In this document: in pieces, positions 1 to 7,297 of the stretch
Layout: every line of letters starts with the position of its first letter
Position numbering within the stretch: the stretch's first letter is position 1
Source of the DNA: an uncultured Myxococcales bacterium
GTDB lineage: Bacteria > Myxococcota_A > UBA9042
Length of the DNA stretch: 20,760 nucleotides
Assembly: GCA_937915965.1 (NCBI GenBank)
Contig: CALGHC010000450.1
Location: 1 to 20,760, forward strand
Direction: 5' to 3'
The notes under the pieces: model-generated
What the model was told of the DNA's origin: nothing
Databases searched by the model: none
Seen by the model: only the letters and a program-made list of their open reading frames with translations
Position numbers and translations under genes: made by a program

Positions 1-67
1 AGGCAGATTCCGCGGCGGCGAGCGCTCATTCACGAGCAGGGTGGTGGATCCTGGCCACTGACACCGA

Positions 68-97
68 TTGACCGGCTCTCTCGCCGGCTGCTACGAT
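68..97 (+). promoter_or_regulatory. Putative sigma-70 promoter for the zinc-ribbon/GYF-like gene
   Basis: The -35 box TTGACC (68-73) matches TTGACA at 5 of 6 positions. An 18-nt spacer separates it from the -10 box TACGAT (92-97), which keeps the essential TA...T. Transcription would begin near 104, leaving a leader of about 210 nt before GTG 318. The call rests on consensus matching only. Confidence 0.5.
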
Positions 98-246
98 GCG
101 CCGCGCCGCGTTGGCCCGTCTTTGGTTGTGGGTCTTGCCCGCAGTCGCCTGGTGGGTCGAATGGCCGATTGAAGAGGCGCTTCGACCGGCGAACGGCGCG
201 ACTCGCGCGCCACCCCGTGGCCTCGCGTTGCGCGAGCGAATCACGA

Positions 247-264
247 GGCCCGCGCAGGCGGGCC
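247..264 (+). other. GC-rich stem-loop in the leader
   Basis: The sequence is a perfect 7-bp inverted repeat, GGCCCGC / GCGGGCC, around a GCAG tetraloop. It sits 53 nt before the GTG start at 318 and within the predicted transcript. No T-run follows, so it is not a classical terminator. It could be a leader structure or a chance GC-rich hairpin. Confidence 0.4.
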
Positions 265-317
265 AATCTGTCGGACGCGACGAGTTCGTGACGAACGGCA
301 GAGGAGTGGAAGCAGCG

Positions 318-1778
318 GTGTCGGACGCCCGTCCCATCACGAACGTGACGGAATTCGTCTGCGGGGAGTGCTGGAGCTCCTTCAGTCGCAGCGATCCGGG
401 CGTTCTTCGCGGCGATGACGTGGTCTGTCCGCATTGCCGCCACGCCCAGCCGCTCCTGGGTTCAGAAGACCTCGCCCAGATGGTGCGCAACGCCCCGGGC
501 CGGGGCGACGTCGACGACATCGACGACCCCAATGATCTCGACGATGACTTCGATCTCGCGACCGAGCGAGCGGTTCCCATCGCGCCGGGCAGCTTGACGC
601 CGGCCACCGCCTTGAGCCGAGTTGAGGCGGCGCCGCCCGCAGTCGTCGTTGCAGAACCGATCGGGCATGTTGCCGGTGACTCCGCGGACTGGGAGGCCGA
701 CGTCGACGTTGACGAGCCGACGCCTCTGCCCGAGGACATCGACGCCATCATGGACGAGGCCAACGTCGCCGAGGTGCGCGTGACCCGACGGCTGCCCACC
801 GTGGAGTCCGACGGCTTCGTTGTTGGCGATGACGAGCTCGACATCGACCTGCACGAGCCAACACCGGTCGATGCCGGGCCTTCAACGGCGCTTTTCTCCG
901 ACGAAGGCTTCGACGACTACGATGAAGCCTTCGGCGAGACGTTCGACGTCCAGCAGCGCCCCCCGCGCCCGGGCGTCGTCTCCGCCGACACGGCCGAACA
1001 AGACGCGGAAGCTCTGGCGGTGGCTCTGGCGGTCCACGTCAAGACAGCAGAAGCGCACACCGACGATGGCGAGTTCGACCGAGAGTTCGACGACGATAGC
1101 CACGCGAAGGATCCAGCCTACGCCGCAACCGGTTCTGTCGAGGTGCGCGAGTGGAAGCTGCGCGCCATGGGCGGTATCACCTACAATTTTCATAGTCTTG
1201 ATGCGATGTTGGGGTGGGCGAACAACAAGTCGGGCATGCCGATGACCGTCTCGCTCGACGGCGAGGTATGGCGCGATTTCGGGGCTTTCCATCAGCGCGT
1301 TCGGGCCGGCATGGATCCGCAAGAGGCGTTCGGCCAGGCCGAGGAACCCATTGGGGCGGTGGGCCAGGATGGCGACCAACCGTCGGCCATCGACGCGATC
1401 CAGGCAGTGGACGCCCGCGAGAGCGGCGAATTCCCCGCCGACCACGCCGCTGCCACGGCTGCGGTGGCCGGCGGCAACGGTTCGGGTGCTTCGCAGGCCG
1501 CGCCCGCGGCAAAGAGCTCCAAGCAGGCGACGAAGGCTGCGGCGAAGACCGGGGCGAAGACTGGCGCGACGTCCGGGGCGCAGCCACGCGCACGATCCGC
1601 CAGCGGTCAGGTTCACAAATCGGGCGCGCGTTCGCCTTCGGGAACCAGCCAGAAGGCCGGCGGTTTGTCGGGTGCTCCCCGCATCGTCGCCGTCGTCCTT
1701 GCCGTCGCCGTCGGCGTGGTCGTGGTCGCTGGCATACTGCATATGCAAGGGGTCGTGCGGATCCCGGGGCTGCCCTGA
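318..1778 (+). CDS. Zinc-ribbon, acidic, GYF-like, C-terminally membrane-anchored protein
   Basis: The product has 486 residues from GTG 318, preceded by AGAGGAG at 300-306; GTG 345 is an alternative start. An N-terminal zinc ribbon uses C15/C18 and C37/C40 and resembles the MJ0042-type finger. A long, very acidic, low-complexity stretch (about 60-260) follows. A compact domain at about 276-330 contains REWKLRAMGGITYNFHSLDA and resembles GYF_2-type modules of myxobacterial proteins. An Ala/Lys/Thr/Gly-rich linker resembling a histone H1 tail (395-450) leads to one hydrophobic helix (454-474) and a short tail. The most likely topology is a cytoplasmic body with a C-terminal anchor. Such proteins are thought to act as adaptors, but no function can be assigned. 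Domain calls are from motif recognition; the GYF assignment is tentative. Confidence 0.75.
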   Translation: MSDARPITNVTEFVCGECWSSFSRSDPGVLRGDDVVCPHCRHAQPLLGSEDLAQMVRNAPGRGDVDDIDDPNDLDDDFDLATERAVPIAPGSLTPATALSRVEAAPPAVVVAEPIGHVAGDSADWEADVDVDEPTPLPEDIDAIMDEANVAEVRVTRRLPTVESDGFVVGDDELDIDLHEPTPVDAGPSTALFSDEGFDDYDEAFGETFDVQQRPPRPGVVSADTAEQDAEALAVALAVHVKTAEAHTDDGEFDREFDDDSHAKDPAYAATGSVEVREWKLRAMGGITYNFHSLDAMLGWANNKSGMPMTVSLDGEVWRDFGAFHQRVRAGMDPQEAFGQAEEPIGAVGQDGDQPSAIDAIQAVDARESGEFPADHAAATAAVAGGNGSGASQAAPAAKSSKQATKAAAKTGAKTGATSGAQPRARSASGQVHKSGARSPSGTSQKAGGLSGAPRIVAVVLAVAVGVVVVAGILHMQGVVRIPGLP

Positions 1779-1881
1779 ACGACCCGACCCGACAGCTCAT
1801 CAGCCCTCACATTGGCTCCCATCGGGGGGCAGGGCCGCCGCGAAACCGCTATGGGCGCTGGGTGGCGCCGCCGGGCTGGCC

Positions 1882-1886
1882 AGGAG
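1882..1886 (+). promoter_or_regulatory. Ribosome-binding site fixing the BamD start
   Basis: AGGAG lies 5 nt before ATG 1892. It selects this start over upstream in-frame codons that would overlap the preceding gene. The resulting protein begins with a lipoprotein signal, as BamD should. Confidence 0.7.
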
Positions 1887-1891
1887 AATCG

Positions 1892-2800
1892 ATGCACCGA
1901 GCCAAAGAAGAGCGCGCTTTGGAGCGCCGCCTGTTCGCCGCGTTGCTCGCCTGCGTCGCCGTCGGCTGTACGACCGCAGCCCAGACCGCCACCCCCAAGG
2001 CGGAGGCCGAGGCGCTGTACGTCAACGCGCTCGAGCAGATGCAAGGCAACGGCCTGCTTGAGGCCCAGCAGGACCTGCAGAAGGCTTTGAAGTTGCCGGC
2101 GTATCTCACCGTCACACCCTTGGTGCGGTTGCGTTTGGGTGACGTCCTCTTCCTGCAGGGCAAATACGACGAGGCCGTCGAGATCTACGGCAGCTACATC
2201 AGTCGGCACGACGGCTCCACCAACGTGCCGTACGCGGCTTTCATGGTTGCTCAGTCGTACTATCAGATGATCCCGTCAGACATGTGGATCCTGCCGCCCA
2301 TTCACGAGATGGATCTGTCACCGGCGACCCAGGCGCGCTACCACCTGGAGAGCTTCATCCGTCGCTTTCCGCTGTCTCGATTCGTCGCCGAGGCCCAAGC
2401 CATGCGCGATCGTTGCATCGAGCTTGAGGTCACGCAGGACGCGTACGTGGTCGCTTTCTACGTCGGTCGTGAGCGTTGGCTGGGCGTCGTCTTTCGACTG
2501 CATCGCACCATGCAGCGCCACCCCACGCGCACCCACACGGCGGTGAACTACGCCCTTCTGGCGCGGAGCTACGAGGAGCTGGGCTGGCATCAGCGCGCGC
2601 TCGACCTCGGTCGGGCGATCGTCCAACGTTGGCCTGGCAGCAGCGCAGCGGCTGAGGCGAACGCCCGGGTCGCCCGCATGGACGCGGCGATCGCGGCGGC
2701 GAAGGGGCTCGATAAGGCGGCGCAGATGCCCCCGGAGTTGCCGCCGACAGCGGCATTCCACCCCGAAGAGGTCAGCGACGAGCTGCTCGATCGCGGCTGA
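1892..2800 (+). CDS. bamD: Outer membrane protein assembly lipoprotein BamD (YfiO/ComL family)
   Basis: The product has 302 residues. It begins with a basic stretch and hydrophobic core ending in a lipobox-like ACVAVGC, predicting lipidation at C26. The body is TPR-like throughout. The family-typical run of a repeat ending GKYDEAVEIY (90-99), then NVPYAAFMVAQSYYQMIP (111-128), then HLESFIRRFP (151-160) is the clearest BamD signature. A later AYVVAFYVGRERW matches the helix that begins the C-terminal TPR block. BamD is the essential periplasmic partner of BamA in folding beta-barrels into the outer membrane. The C-terminal 30 residues are Ala/Pro-rich and longer than in many homologues. The gene starts 113 nt after the zinc-ribbon gene with no clear terminator between, so co-transcription is possible. 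Confidence 0.85.
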   Translation: MHRAKEERALERRLFAALLACVAVGCTTAAQTATPKAEAEALYVNALEQMQGNGLLEAQQDLQKALKLPAYLTVTPLVRLRLGDVLFLQGKYDEAVEIYGSYISRHDGSTNVPYAAFMVAQSYYQMIPSDMWILPPIHEMDLSPATQARYHLESFIRRFPLSRFVAEAQAMRDRCIELEVTQDAYVVAFYVGRERWLGVVFRLHRTMQRHPTRTHTAVNYALLARSYEELGWHQRALDLGRAIVQRWPGSSAAAEANARVARMDAAIAAAKGLDKAAQMPPELPPTAAFHPEEVSDELLDRG

Positions 2801-2816
2801 ACGAATTCGAGAGCGG

Positions 2817-2833
2817 GGGCGACGATGTCGCCC
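2817..2833. terminator. Terminator-like hairpin after bamD
   Basis: This is a perfect 7-bp inverted repeat, GGGCGAC / GTCGCCC, with a 3-nt loop, starting 16 nt after the bamD stop. Further overlapping GC dyads lie at about 2829-2852. No T-tract follows, so intrinsic termination is uncertain. Confidence 0.3.
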
Positions 2834-2895
2834 GTCGGGCGCCGTCGGCGCTCGAACTGGCGGCTCCTGGTACAAGCAAACGGGCCTGATTCGTC

Positions 2896-2924
2896 TTGCC
2901 TCGGTTGCTTTCATGCGCTACAAG
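2896..2924 (+). promoter_or_regulatory. Putative promoter for the small duplicated-domain gene
   Basis: TTGCCT (2896-2901) and TACAAG (2919-2924) are separated by exactly 17 nt and sit about 80 nt before ATG 3005. Each hexamer matches the sigma-70 consensus at 4 of 6 positions. The rest of the 204-nt gap shows no gene. Confidence 0.35.
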
Positions 2925-3004
2925 CCGCCGCCACGGTCTGTGACTCGCAAGGGTCGCCACCATCGAACGCCGGCATCGCTGGCGATACGTGAAGGAGACA
3001 TCAG

Positions 3005-3457
3005 ATGGCCAACAGCAGGAAGGGCACCGCCCAAGTCAATCCGCCGACCCCCAAGCAGCGCGTCAACAGCCGCTGGGGCAGCAAGGTCGGACTCGTCGAC
3101 GAGATCCTGGGTCTGATCGGCGAGAGTGACGCCGACGTTCGCCAGGCTCTGATGGGCGTGTCGAATCTGCGGCTGATGTCGCATCATCGCGTCGCCAAAC
3201 GCATGGTCGATCAGTTCGGCTCGCGCGAAGGCCTCGTCGACGCGATCGTCGGCTTGCGCTTCCCCAAGGGCCCGGCGGACGAGAATGTCCAAGCGCGGAT
3301 CGCGTCGATGAGCGCGTGGCGCCTGATGGATGAGCACCGCCAGACCGTCGACCGCGTCGCCCGCCTCGCCAAGGAGGCCATCGCCGCCGCCGCCCGCAAG
3401 GCGACCCGGCAGAAGCGCCGCGCCAAGGTAATCGCCCGTCGCGCGACGCGCGGCTAG
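3005..3457 (+). CDS. Small basic-tailed protein with a tandem internal duplication, function unknown
   Basis: The product has 150 residues. ATG 3005 follows AAGGAG (2992-2997) by 7 nt. I do not recognise the family. Two copies of one helical unit are visible. The first runs from GLVDEILGL (29-37) to SNLRLMSHHR (53-62). The second runs from GLVDAIVGL (76-84) to SAWRLMDEHR (103-112). The motif is GLVDxI[LV]GL, then about 15 residues, then SxxRLMxxHR; the second copy carries three extra residues. The C-terminus (about 118-150) is Ala/Lys/Arg-rich and resembles a nucleic-acid-binding tail. There is no signal peptide or membrane segment, so it is probably cytoplasmic. It ends convergently with uvrA, 79 nt away. 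A nucleoid- or RNA-associated role is only an inference from charge. Confidence 0.7.
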   Translation: MANSRKGTAQVNPPTPKQRVNSRWGSKVGLVDEILGLIGESDADVRQALMGVSNLRLMSHHRVAKRMVDQFGSREGLVDAIVGLRFPKGPADENVQARIASMSAWRLMDEHRQTVDRVARLAKEAIAAAARKATRQKRRAKVIARRATRG

Positions 3458-3536
3458 TCTGCAAGCGCCAACTCTCTATCCAGTACGTCGGCAGGCGCAA
3501 GCCAGTTCGCTGTGCACCGATTCACGTGCGCTCATG

Positions 3537-6443
3537 CTATCGCGCGCCATCGCGCGCGATCCGCTCGCGGATCACCCGCCCCGTGTGGCTCGCCGAAACT
3601 CGGGCGACCTCTTCAGGCGTCCCGGTCGCGACCACCTCGCCGCCGCCAGAGCCACCCTCAGGGCCGAGGTCGACGATGTGGTCCGCCGCCATCACGATGT
3701 CTGGCTCGTGCTCGACGATGATCACCGTGTTTCCGCGATCGACCAGCCGCTGCAGTACCCCCAGCAGTTTGCCAATGTCGTCGAAGTGAAGCCCCGTTGA
3801 GGGCTCGTCAAGGACATACAGCGTGCGGCCAGTCGCCGGCCGGGCGAGCTCCCGGCTGAGCTTGACTCGCTGCGCCTCGCCGCCCGACAGCGTCGGCGCG
3901 GTCTGTCCCAACGACAAGTAGCCCAGGCCGACCTCTTGCAACGTCGACAATATGCGGGCGACTGGTGGATGATTTCGGAACAGATCCGCCGCCTCGTCGA
4001 CCGTCAACTCGAGCACTTCGGCGATGGTCCGGCCCTTGTAGCGGACCGTCAGCGTGGCCTCGTTGAAACGCTTGCCGCCGCAGACCTCGCAAGGAACGAA
4101 GACATCGGCGAGGAAGTGCATCTCGACCCGAAGCATGCCGTCACCTTTGCAGTGCTCGCATCGACCGCCGGCGACGTTGAACGAGAAGCGTCCCGGGCCG
4201 TAGCCGCCGAGCCGTGCGTCGGGCAGGCCCGCGAATACGGTGCGGATGAGGTCCCACAGCTTGGTGTATGTAGCCGGGCAGGAGCGTGGCGTGCGGCCGA
4301 TCGGCTTCTGGTCGACTTCAATGACCTTGTCGAGGTGCTCGACGCCCTCGATGCCGCGGTGGGCGCCTGTTGGCTGCCGGCTGCCGTGCAGCCGTTCGAG
4401 CAGCGCGGGCAGCAGGATTTCGCTGACGAGGGTGCTCTTGCCGGCCCCACTCACGCCGGTCACGACCGTCAGGCAGCCGATCGGAAACGTGACGTCGATG
4501 TCGTGCAGATTGTTCTCTGTGGCGCCGAGAATTCGCAGGGAGGCCACCGGACTGCGGCGAGTTGTCGGCACCTCGATCCGGCGCCGGCCGGTGAGGTACG
4601 CGCCCGTCAGCGAAGCAGCGGACGCCTCGATATCGGCGACGCTACCCTGGGCGACGATGTGACCGCCGAGACGGCCGGCGCCAGGGCCGAAGTCGACGAT
4701 GTGGTCAGCGGCGCGGATCGTGTCTTCGTCGTGTTCGACGACCAGGACCGTGTTGCCGAGGTCGCGCAGGTGGCCGAGGGTGCGGACAAGCCGTGCGGTA
4801 TCGCGCGGATGCAGGCCGATCGACGGTTCGTCGAGGATATACAGCACGCCCGATAGCTCAGAGCCAAGCTGCGCTGCGAGACGGATTCGCTGGCTCTCGC
4901 CTCCGCTGAGCGTTTGCGCGCCCCGATCCAACGTGAGGTACCCCAGTCCGACGTCATCGAGGAACCCCAGCCGGGCCCGAATCTCCTTGACGATCTCGCT
5001 CGCGATGTGAGCCCGGCTGCCCTTGAGCTTCAGGCAGTCGAACCAACCGCGCAGCTTGGTGACTGGTAGCGCAACCAGCTGCCATATCCGCTGTCCGGCA
5101 ACCTCCACCGCGCAGCTCTCCGGACGCAGCCGCCGGCCATCGCAAACCGCGCACCGCTGCTGGGCGAAGAAGCTGCCGTACCACTCGCGCATCTGGGCGG
5201 ACTGCGTCTCTCCCCACCGCCGGCGGATCTGCGGCAGGATGCCCTCAAACCGCATCTTGAAGGTCCCGCGTGCGTGCTCACCATCCAGCTTGACCGCCAC
5301 CCGCTTCGTTGCGCCGCTCAGTAGAAGCTCGCGGTGAGCGTCGCTCATCTCGCGCCAAGGTTGTTCCAGGTCGATGCCAGCCTCGGTCGCCAGCGCGTCC
5401 AGCAGCCGCGCAGTCCAACTGTCCGTGGCCGCCTGATTCGCCCACGGGCGGATCGCGCCGCCGCGCACGCTCAAGCTGGCGTCCGGTACGACTCGGGCGA
5501 CGTCGACCTCGAGCGCGAAGCCCAGGCCGTTGCAGTGCTCGCACGCGCCCAGTGGCGAGTTGAACGAGAAGCGCTGCGGGGTCAGCTCCGAGAATGACAA
5601 GCTGCACCGCTCGCAGGCGAGCGCCTGAGACCAGCTTCGCTCCTGCCAGGGCAGGGACATTTCGTCGCCTGGACGGGAGACGACGGCGACTGACATTCGG
5701 CCGTGCCCGTGCTCGAGGGCGGTCTCGACGCTGTCCGTCAGACGCTGTCGGTCGTCGCTGCGGACAACTACCCGGTCGATCACGAGGTCGACGTCGTGCT
5801 TGTGGTTCTTGGACAGAGCCAGCTCGGGTTGCAGTTCAAGGATGTCGCCGTCGACCCGTGCGCGCACGAAGCCGAGCTTCAGGGCGTTGCGGAAGGTCTC
5901 AGTGAATGTCCCTTTGCGGGCTCGCGCCAGCGGTGCCAGCAGCATCAGGCGGGTATCTTGGGGCAGAGCCAGCAGGTCGGAGACGATCTGAGCGGGCTCC
6001 TGGGCGCCGACCGGGTCGCCGCATGTGGGGCAGCGCTGCTCGCCGGTGCGGGCAAAGAGCAGGCGCAGGTGATCGTAGATCTCTGTGGTCGTACCGACGG
6101 TGGAGCGGGGGTTCGAGCCAGCGGCCTTCTGCTCGATCGCGATGGTTGGCGACAGACCAGAGATGCGCTCGTAGACCGGTTTGTCCATCTGACCGAGAAA
6201 CTGGCGCGCATAGGTCGACAGGCTCTCGACGTAGCGCCGTTGCCCCTCGGCAAAGAGCGTATCGAAGGCGAGCGAGCTCTTGCCTGAGCCACTGACACCG
6301 CAAAACACGATCAGGCGGCGCTTGGGAAGCGTCAGGCTGATGTCGGCGAGGTTGTGCTGCGCGGCCCCGACGATCGTCAGCTCGTCGGCGGCGCGAGCGA
6401 GCGAGAGGCGATCGTCGGGGCGGGCAATCTCTTTCGGACTCAC
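3537..6443 (-). CDS. uvrA: Excinuclease ABC subunit A (UvrA)
   Basis: The product has 968 residues (the usual length is about 940) and is the damage-recognition ATPase of nucleotide excision repair, acting with UvrB and UvrC in the cytoplasm. It carries two ABC modules. The first has Walker A GVSGSGKSS (49-57), signature LSGGESQR near 513 and Walker B LYILDEPSIGLH near 535. The second has GVSGAGKST near 660, LSGGEAQR near 851 and LYVLDEPSTGLH near 876. Zinc-binding pairs are visible as CERC...CEHC (about 277-303) and CEHC...CEVC (about 763-789). The conserved DKPVYERISGLSPTIAI and GRTPRSCPATYT stretches confirm the family; the latter has Cys where many UvrAs have Asn. The start is GTG at 6443, sharing four bases (GTGA) with the stop of the upstream ABC ATPase gene, so translation is probably coupled. 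Confidence 0.97.
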   Translation of the reverse strand: MSPKEIARPDDRLSLARAADELTIVGAAQHNLADISLTLPKRRLIVFCGVSGSGKSSLAFDTLFAEGQRRYVESLSTYARQFLGQMDKPVYERISGLSPTIAIEQKAAGSNPRSTVGTTTEIYDHLRLLFARTGEQRCPTCGDPVGAQEPAQIVSDLLALPQDTRLMLLAPLARARKGTFTETFRNALKLGFVRARVDGDILELQPELALSKNHKHDVDLVIDRVVVRSDDRQRLTDSVETALEHGHGRMSVAVVSRPGDEMSLPWQERSWSQALACERCSLSFSELTPQRFSFNSPLGACEHCNGLGFALEVDVARVVPDASLSVRGGAIRPWANQAATDSWTARLLDALATEAGIDLEQPWREMSDAHRELLLSGATKRVAVKLDGEHARGTFKMRFEGILPQIRRRWGETQSAQMREWYGSFFAQQRCAVCDGRRLRPESCAVEVAGQRIWQLVALPVTKLRGWFDCLKLKGSRAHIASEIVKEIRARLGFLDDVGLGYLTLDRGAQTLSGGESQRIRLAAQLGSELSGVLYILDEPSIGLHPRDTARLVRTLGHLRDLGNTVLVVEHDEDTIRAADHIVDFGPGAGRLGGHIVAQGSVADIEASAASLTGAYLTGRRRIEVPTTRRSPVASLRILGATENNLHDIDVTFPIGCLTVVTGVSGAGKSTLVSEILLPALLERLHGSRQPTGAHRGIEGVEHLDKVIEVDQKPIGRTPRSCPATYTKLWDLIRTVFAGLPDARLGGYGPGRFSFNVAGGRCEHCKGDGMLRVEMHFLADVFVPCEVCGGKRFNEATLTVRYKGRTIAEVLELTVDEAADLFRNHPPVARILSTLQEVGLGYLSLGQTAPTLSGGEAQRVKLSRELARPATGRTLYVLDEPSTGLHFDDIGKLLGVLQRLVDRGNTVIIVEHEPDIVMAADHIVDLGPEGGSGGGEVVATGTPEEVARVSASHTGRVIRERIARDGAR
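3539..3560. terminator. Dyad at the convergent uvrA / small-gene junction
   Basis: A perfect 8-bp inverted repeat, ATCGCGCG / CGCGCGAT, with a 6-nt loop overlaps the uvrA stop codon. It lies 82 nt beyond the convergent small gene. It could slow transcription from either side, but no T-run follows on either strand, so it may simply reflect Ala/Arg codons. Confidence 0.25.
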
Positions 6444-7297
6444 TGGGCCTCCGCGGCGTCGTCGGCGTCATCGCCGGCTGGCGCCAGGCTCCCGCGGCCT
6501 CCACCGTGCGCTGGTTCGGGCGCGCCCGTCATCGCCACCAGTGCCCTGTGTTCGAAGGCGCGGGCATCGCCGCCAAAGAGGCCGAGTGCCTCGGAGTCGA
6601 GATCGAGCACCAGTCGCCCGCCACGTAGAACCAGGACGCGGTCTGCCAGGGCCAGAGTTGCCTCTGGGAGGTGGCTGGCGATGAGGAAGGCGACGCCCCG
6701 CGCGCGCGCCTCGTGGATCAACTGTCGCAGGGCCAGCATCGACTCAAGATCCAGCCCCGCGTGCGGCTCGTCGAGCAAGACCAGGTCCGTACCCGCGATC
6801 AGCGCCATCGCCAGGGCGGCCTTGTGTGCCATTCCGCCCGATAGGGCACGGGCAGGGCGGTCCAGGGCAGCGGTGAGGCCCAGGCGCCCGGCTACGTCCT
6901 CGAAGGCCGCGCGTGCCGGCGCCGCCTCCAACGAGCGCAAGGCGAGGAGCGCTCCGGCATGCTCGCGCAGCGAAAGGAACGGGGCGAGCGGTGGGTGCTG
7001 CGCGACGTAGATGAGACGCGCGCGCGCCTCGTCGGGAAACGCCGCGAGGTCGACGCCGCCGACACGAATGACCCCGGAATCGGGAACCATGTCGCCGGCC
7101 AGCAGCCGCATCAGCGTGCTCTTGCCGGCACCGTTGGCGCCCATCACGACGGTCACCGCGCCGGCATGGAGATCGACGTCGACCCCGCCGACTGCGACCA
7201 GATCGCCGAACCGCCGGCGGACTCGGCGTGCTTCGAGAATGGGGCGGGTGCGCTCCGAACCGCTGTCTGCGGGGCCTCGCATGTTGGCGTCGCTCAT
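6440..7297 (-). CDS. ABC transporter ATP-binding protein (CcmA-like)
   Basis: The product has 285 residues. ATG 7297 overlaps the permease stop by four bases (ATGA) and has a GGGAGAGG Shine-Dalgarno. It is a complete ABC ATPase: Walker A GANGAGKST (53-61), Q-loop Gln about 100, signature LSGGMAHK (152-159) instead of LSGGQ, Walker B LVLLDEP (172-178), D-loop GLD and H-loop His 209. The tail beyond about 255 is Gly/Ala/Asp-rich and probably disordered. It should power the membrane protein encoded immediately upstream. The single ATPase with a separate permease and no binding protein suggests an exporter, as in drug, lipid or polysaccharide export. The substrate is unknown. A longer reading frame upstream overlaps the permease gene and is rejected as the start. 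Confidence 0.88.
   Translation of the reverse strand: MSDANMRGPADSGSERTRPILEARRVRRRFGDLVAVGGVDVDLHAGAVTVVMGANGAGKSTLMRLLAGDMVPDSGVIRVGGVDLAAFPDEARARLIYVAQHPPLAPFLSLREHAGALLALRSLEAAPARAAFEDVAGRLGLTAALDRPARALSGGMAHKAALAMALIAGTDLVLLDEPHAGLDLESMLALRQLIHEARARGVAFLIASHLPEATLALADRVLVLRGGRLVLDLDSEALGLFGGDARAFEHRALVAMTGAPEPAHGGGRGSLAPAGDDADDAAEAQ

Larger units (their letters stand above)
1..317 (+). other. Non-coding leader region upstream of the zinc-ribbon/GYF-like gene
   Basis: I find no convincing gene here. An in-frame ATG at 96 would extend the downstream protein by 74 residues, but that ATG lies inside the predicted -10 box (92-97) and the added sequence has no recognisable domain. The stretch holds a sigma-70-type promoter (68-97), a leader of roughly 210 nt and a perfect GC-rich stem-loop (247-264). 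It ends with a purine-rich ribosome-binding site at 300-306 ahead of GTG 318. Confidence 0.55.

Noticed and set aside
96..317. N-terminal extension of the zinc-ribbon protein from ATG 96
   Set aside because: The ATG falls inside the predicted -10 box, has no good ribosome-binding site, and the extra 74 residues show no domain. GTG 318 has AGAGGAG upstream.
26..1800. Long minus-strand reading frames opposite the zinc-ribbon gene
   Set aside because: Their products are Arg/Ser/Pro-rich low-complexity, typical antisense shadows in GC-rich DNA. The plus-strand protein has coherent domains.
1214..1891. Upstream extension of bamD overlapping the preceding gene
   Set aside because: ATG 1892 has an ideal AGGAG and begins the lipoprotein signal. 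The extension is an out-of-frame shadow of the zinc-ribbon gene.
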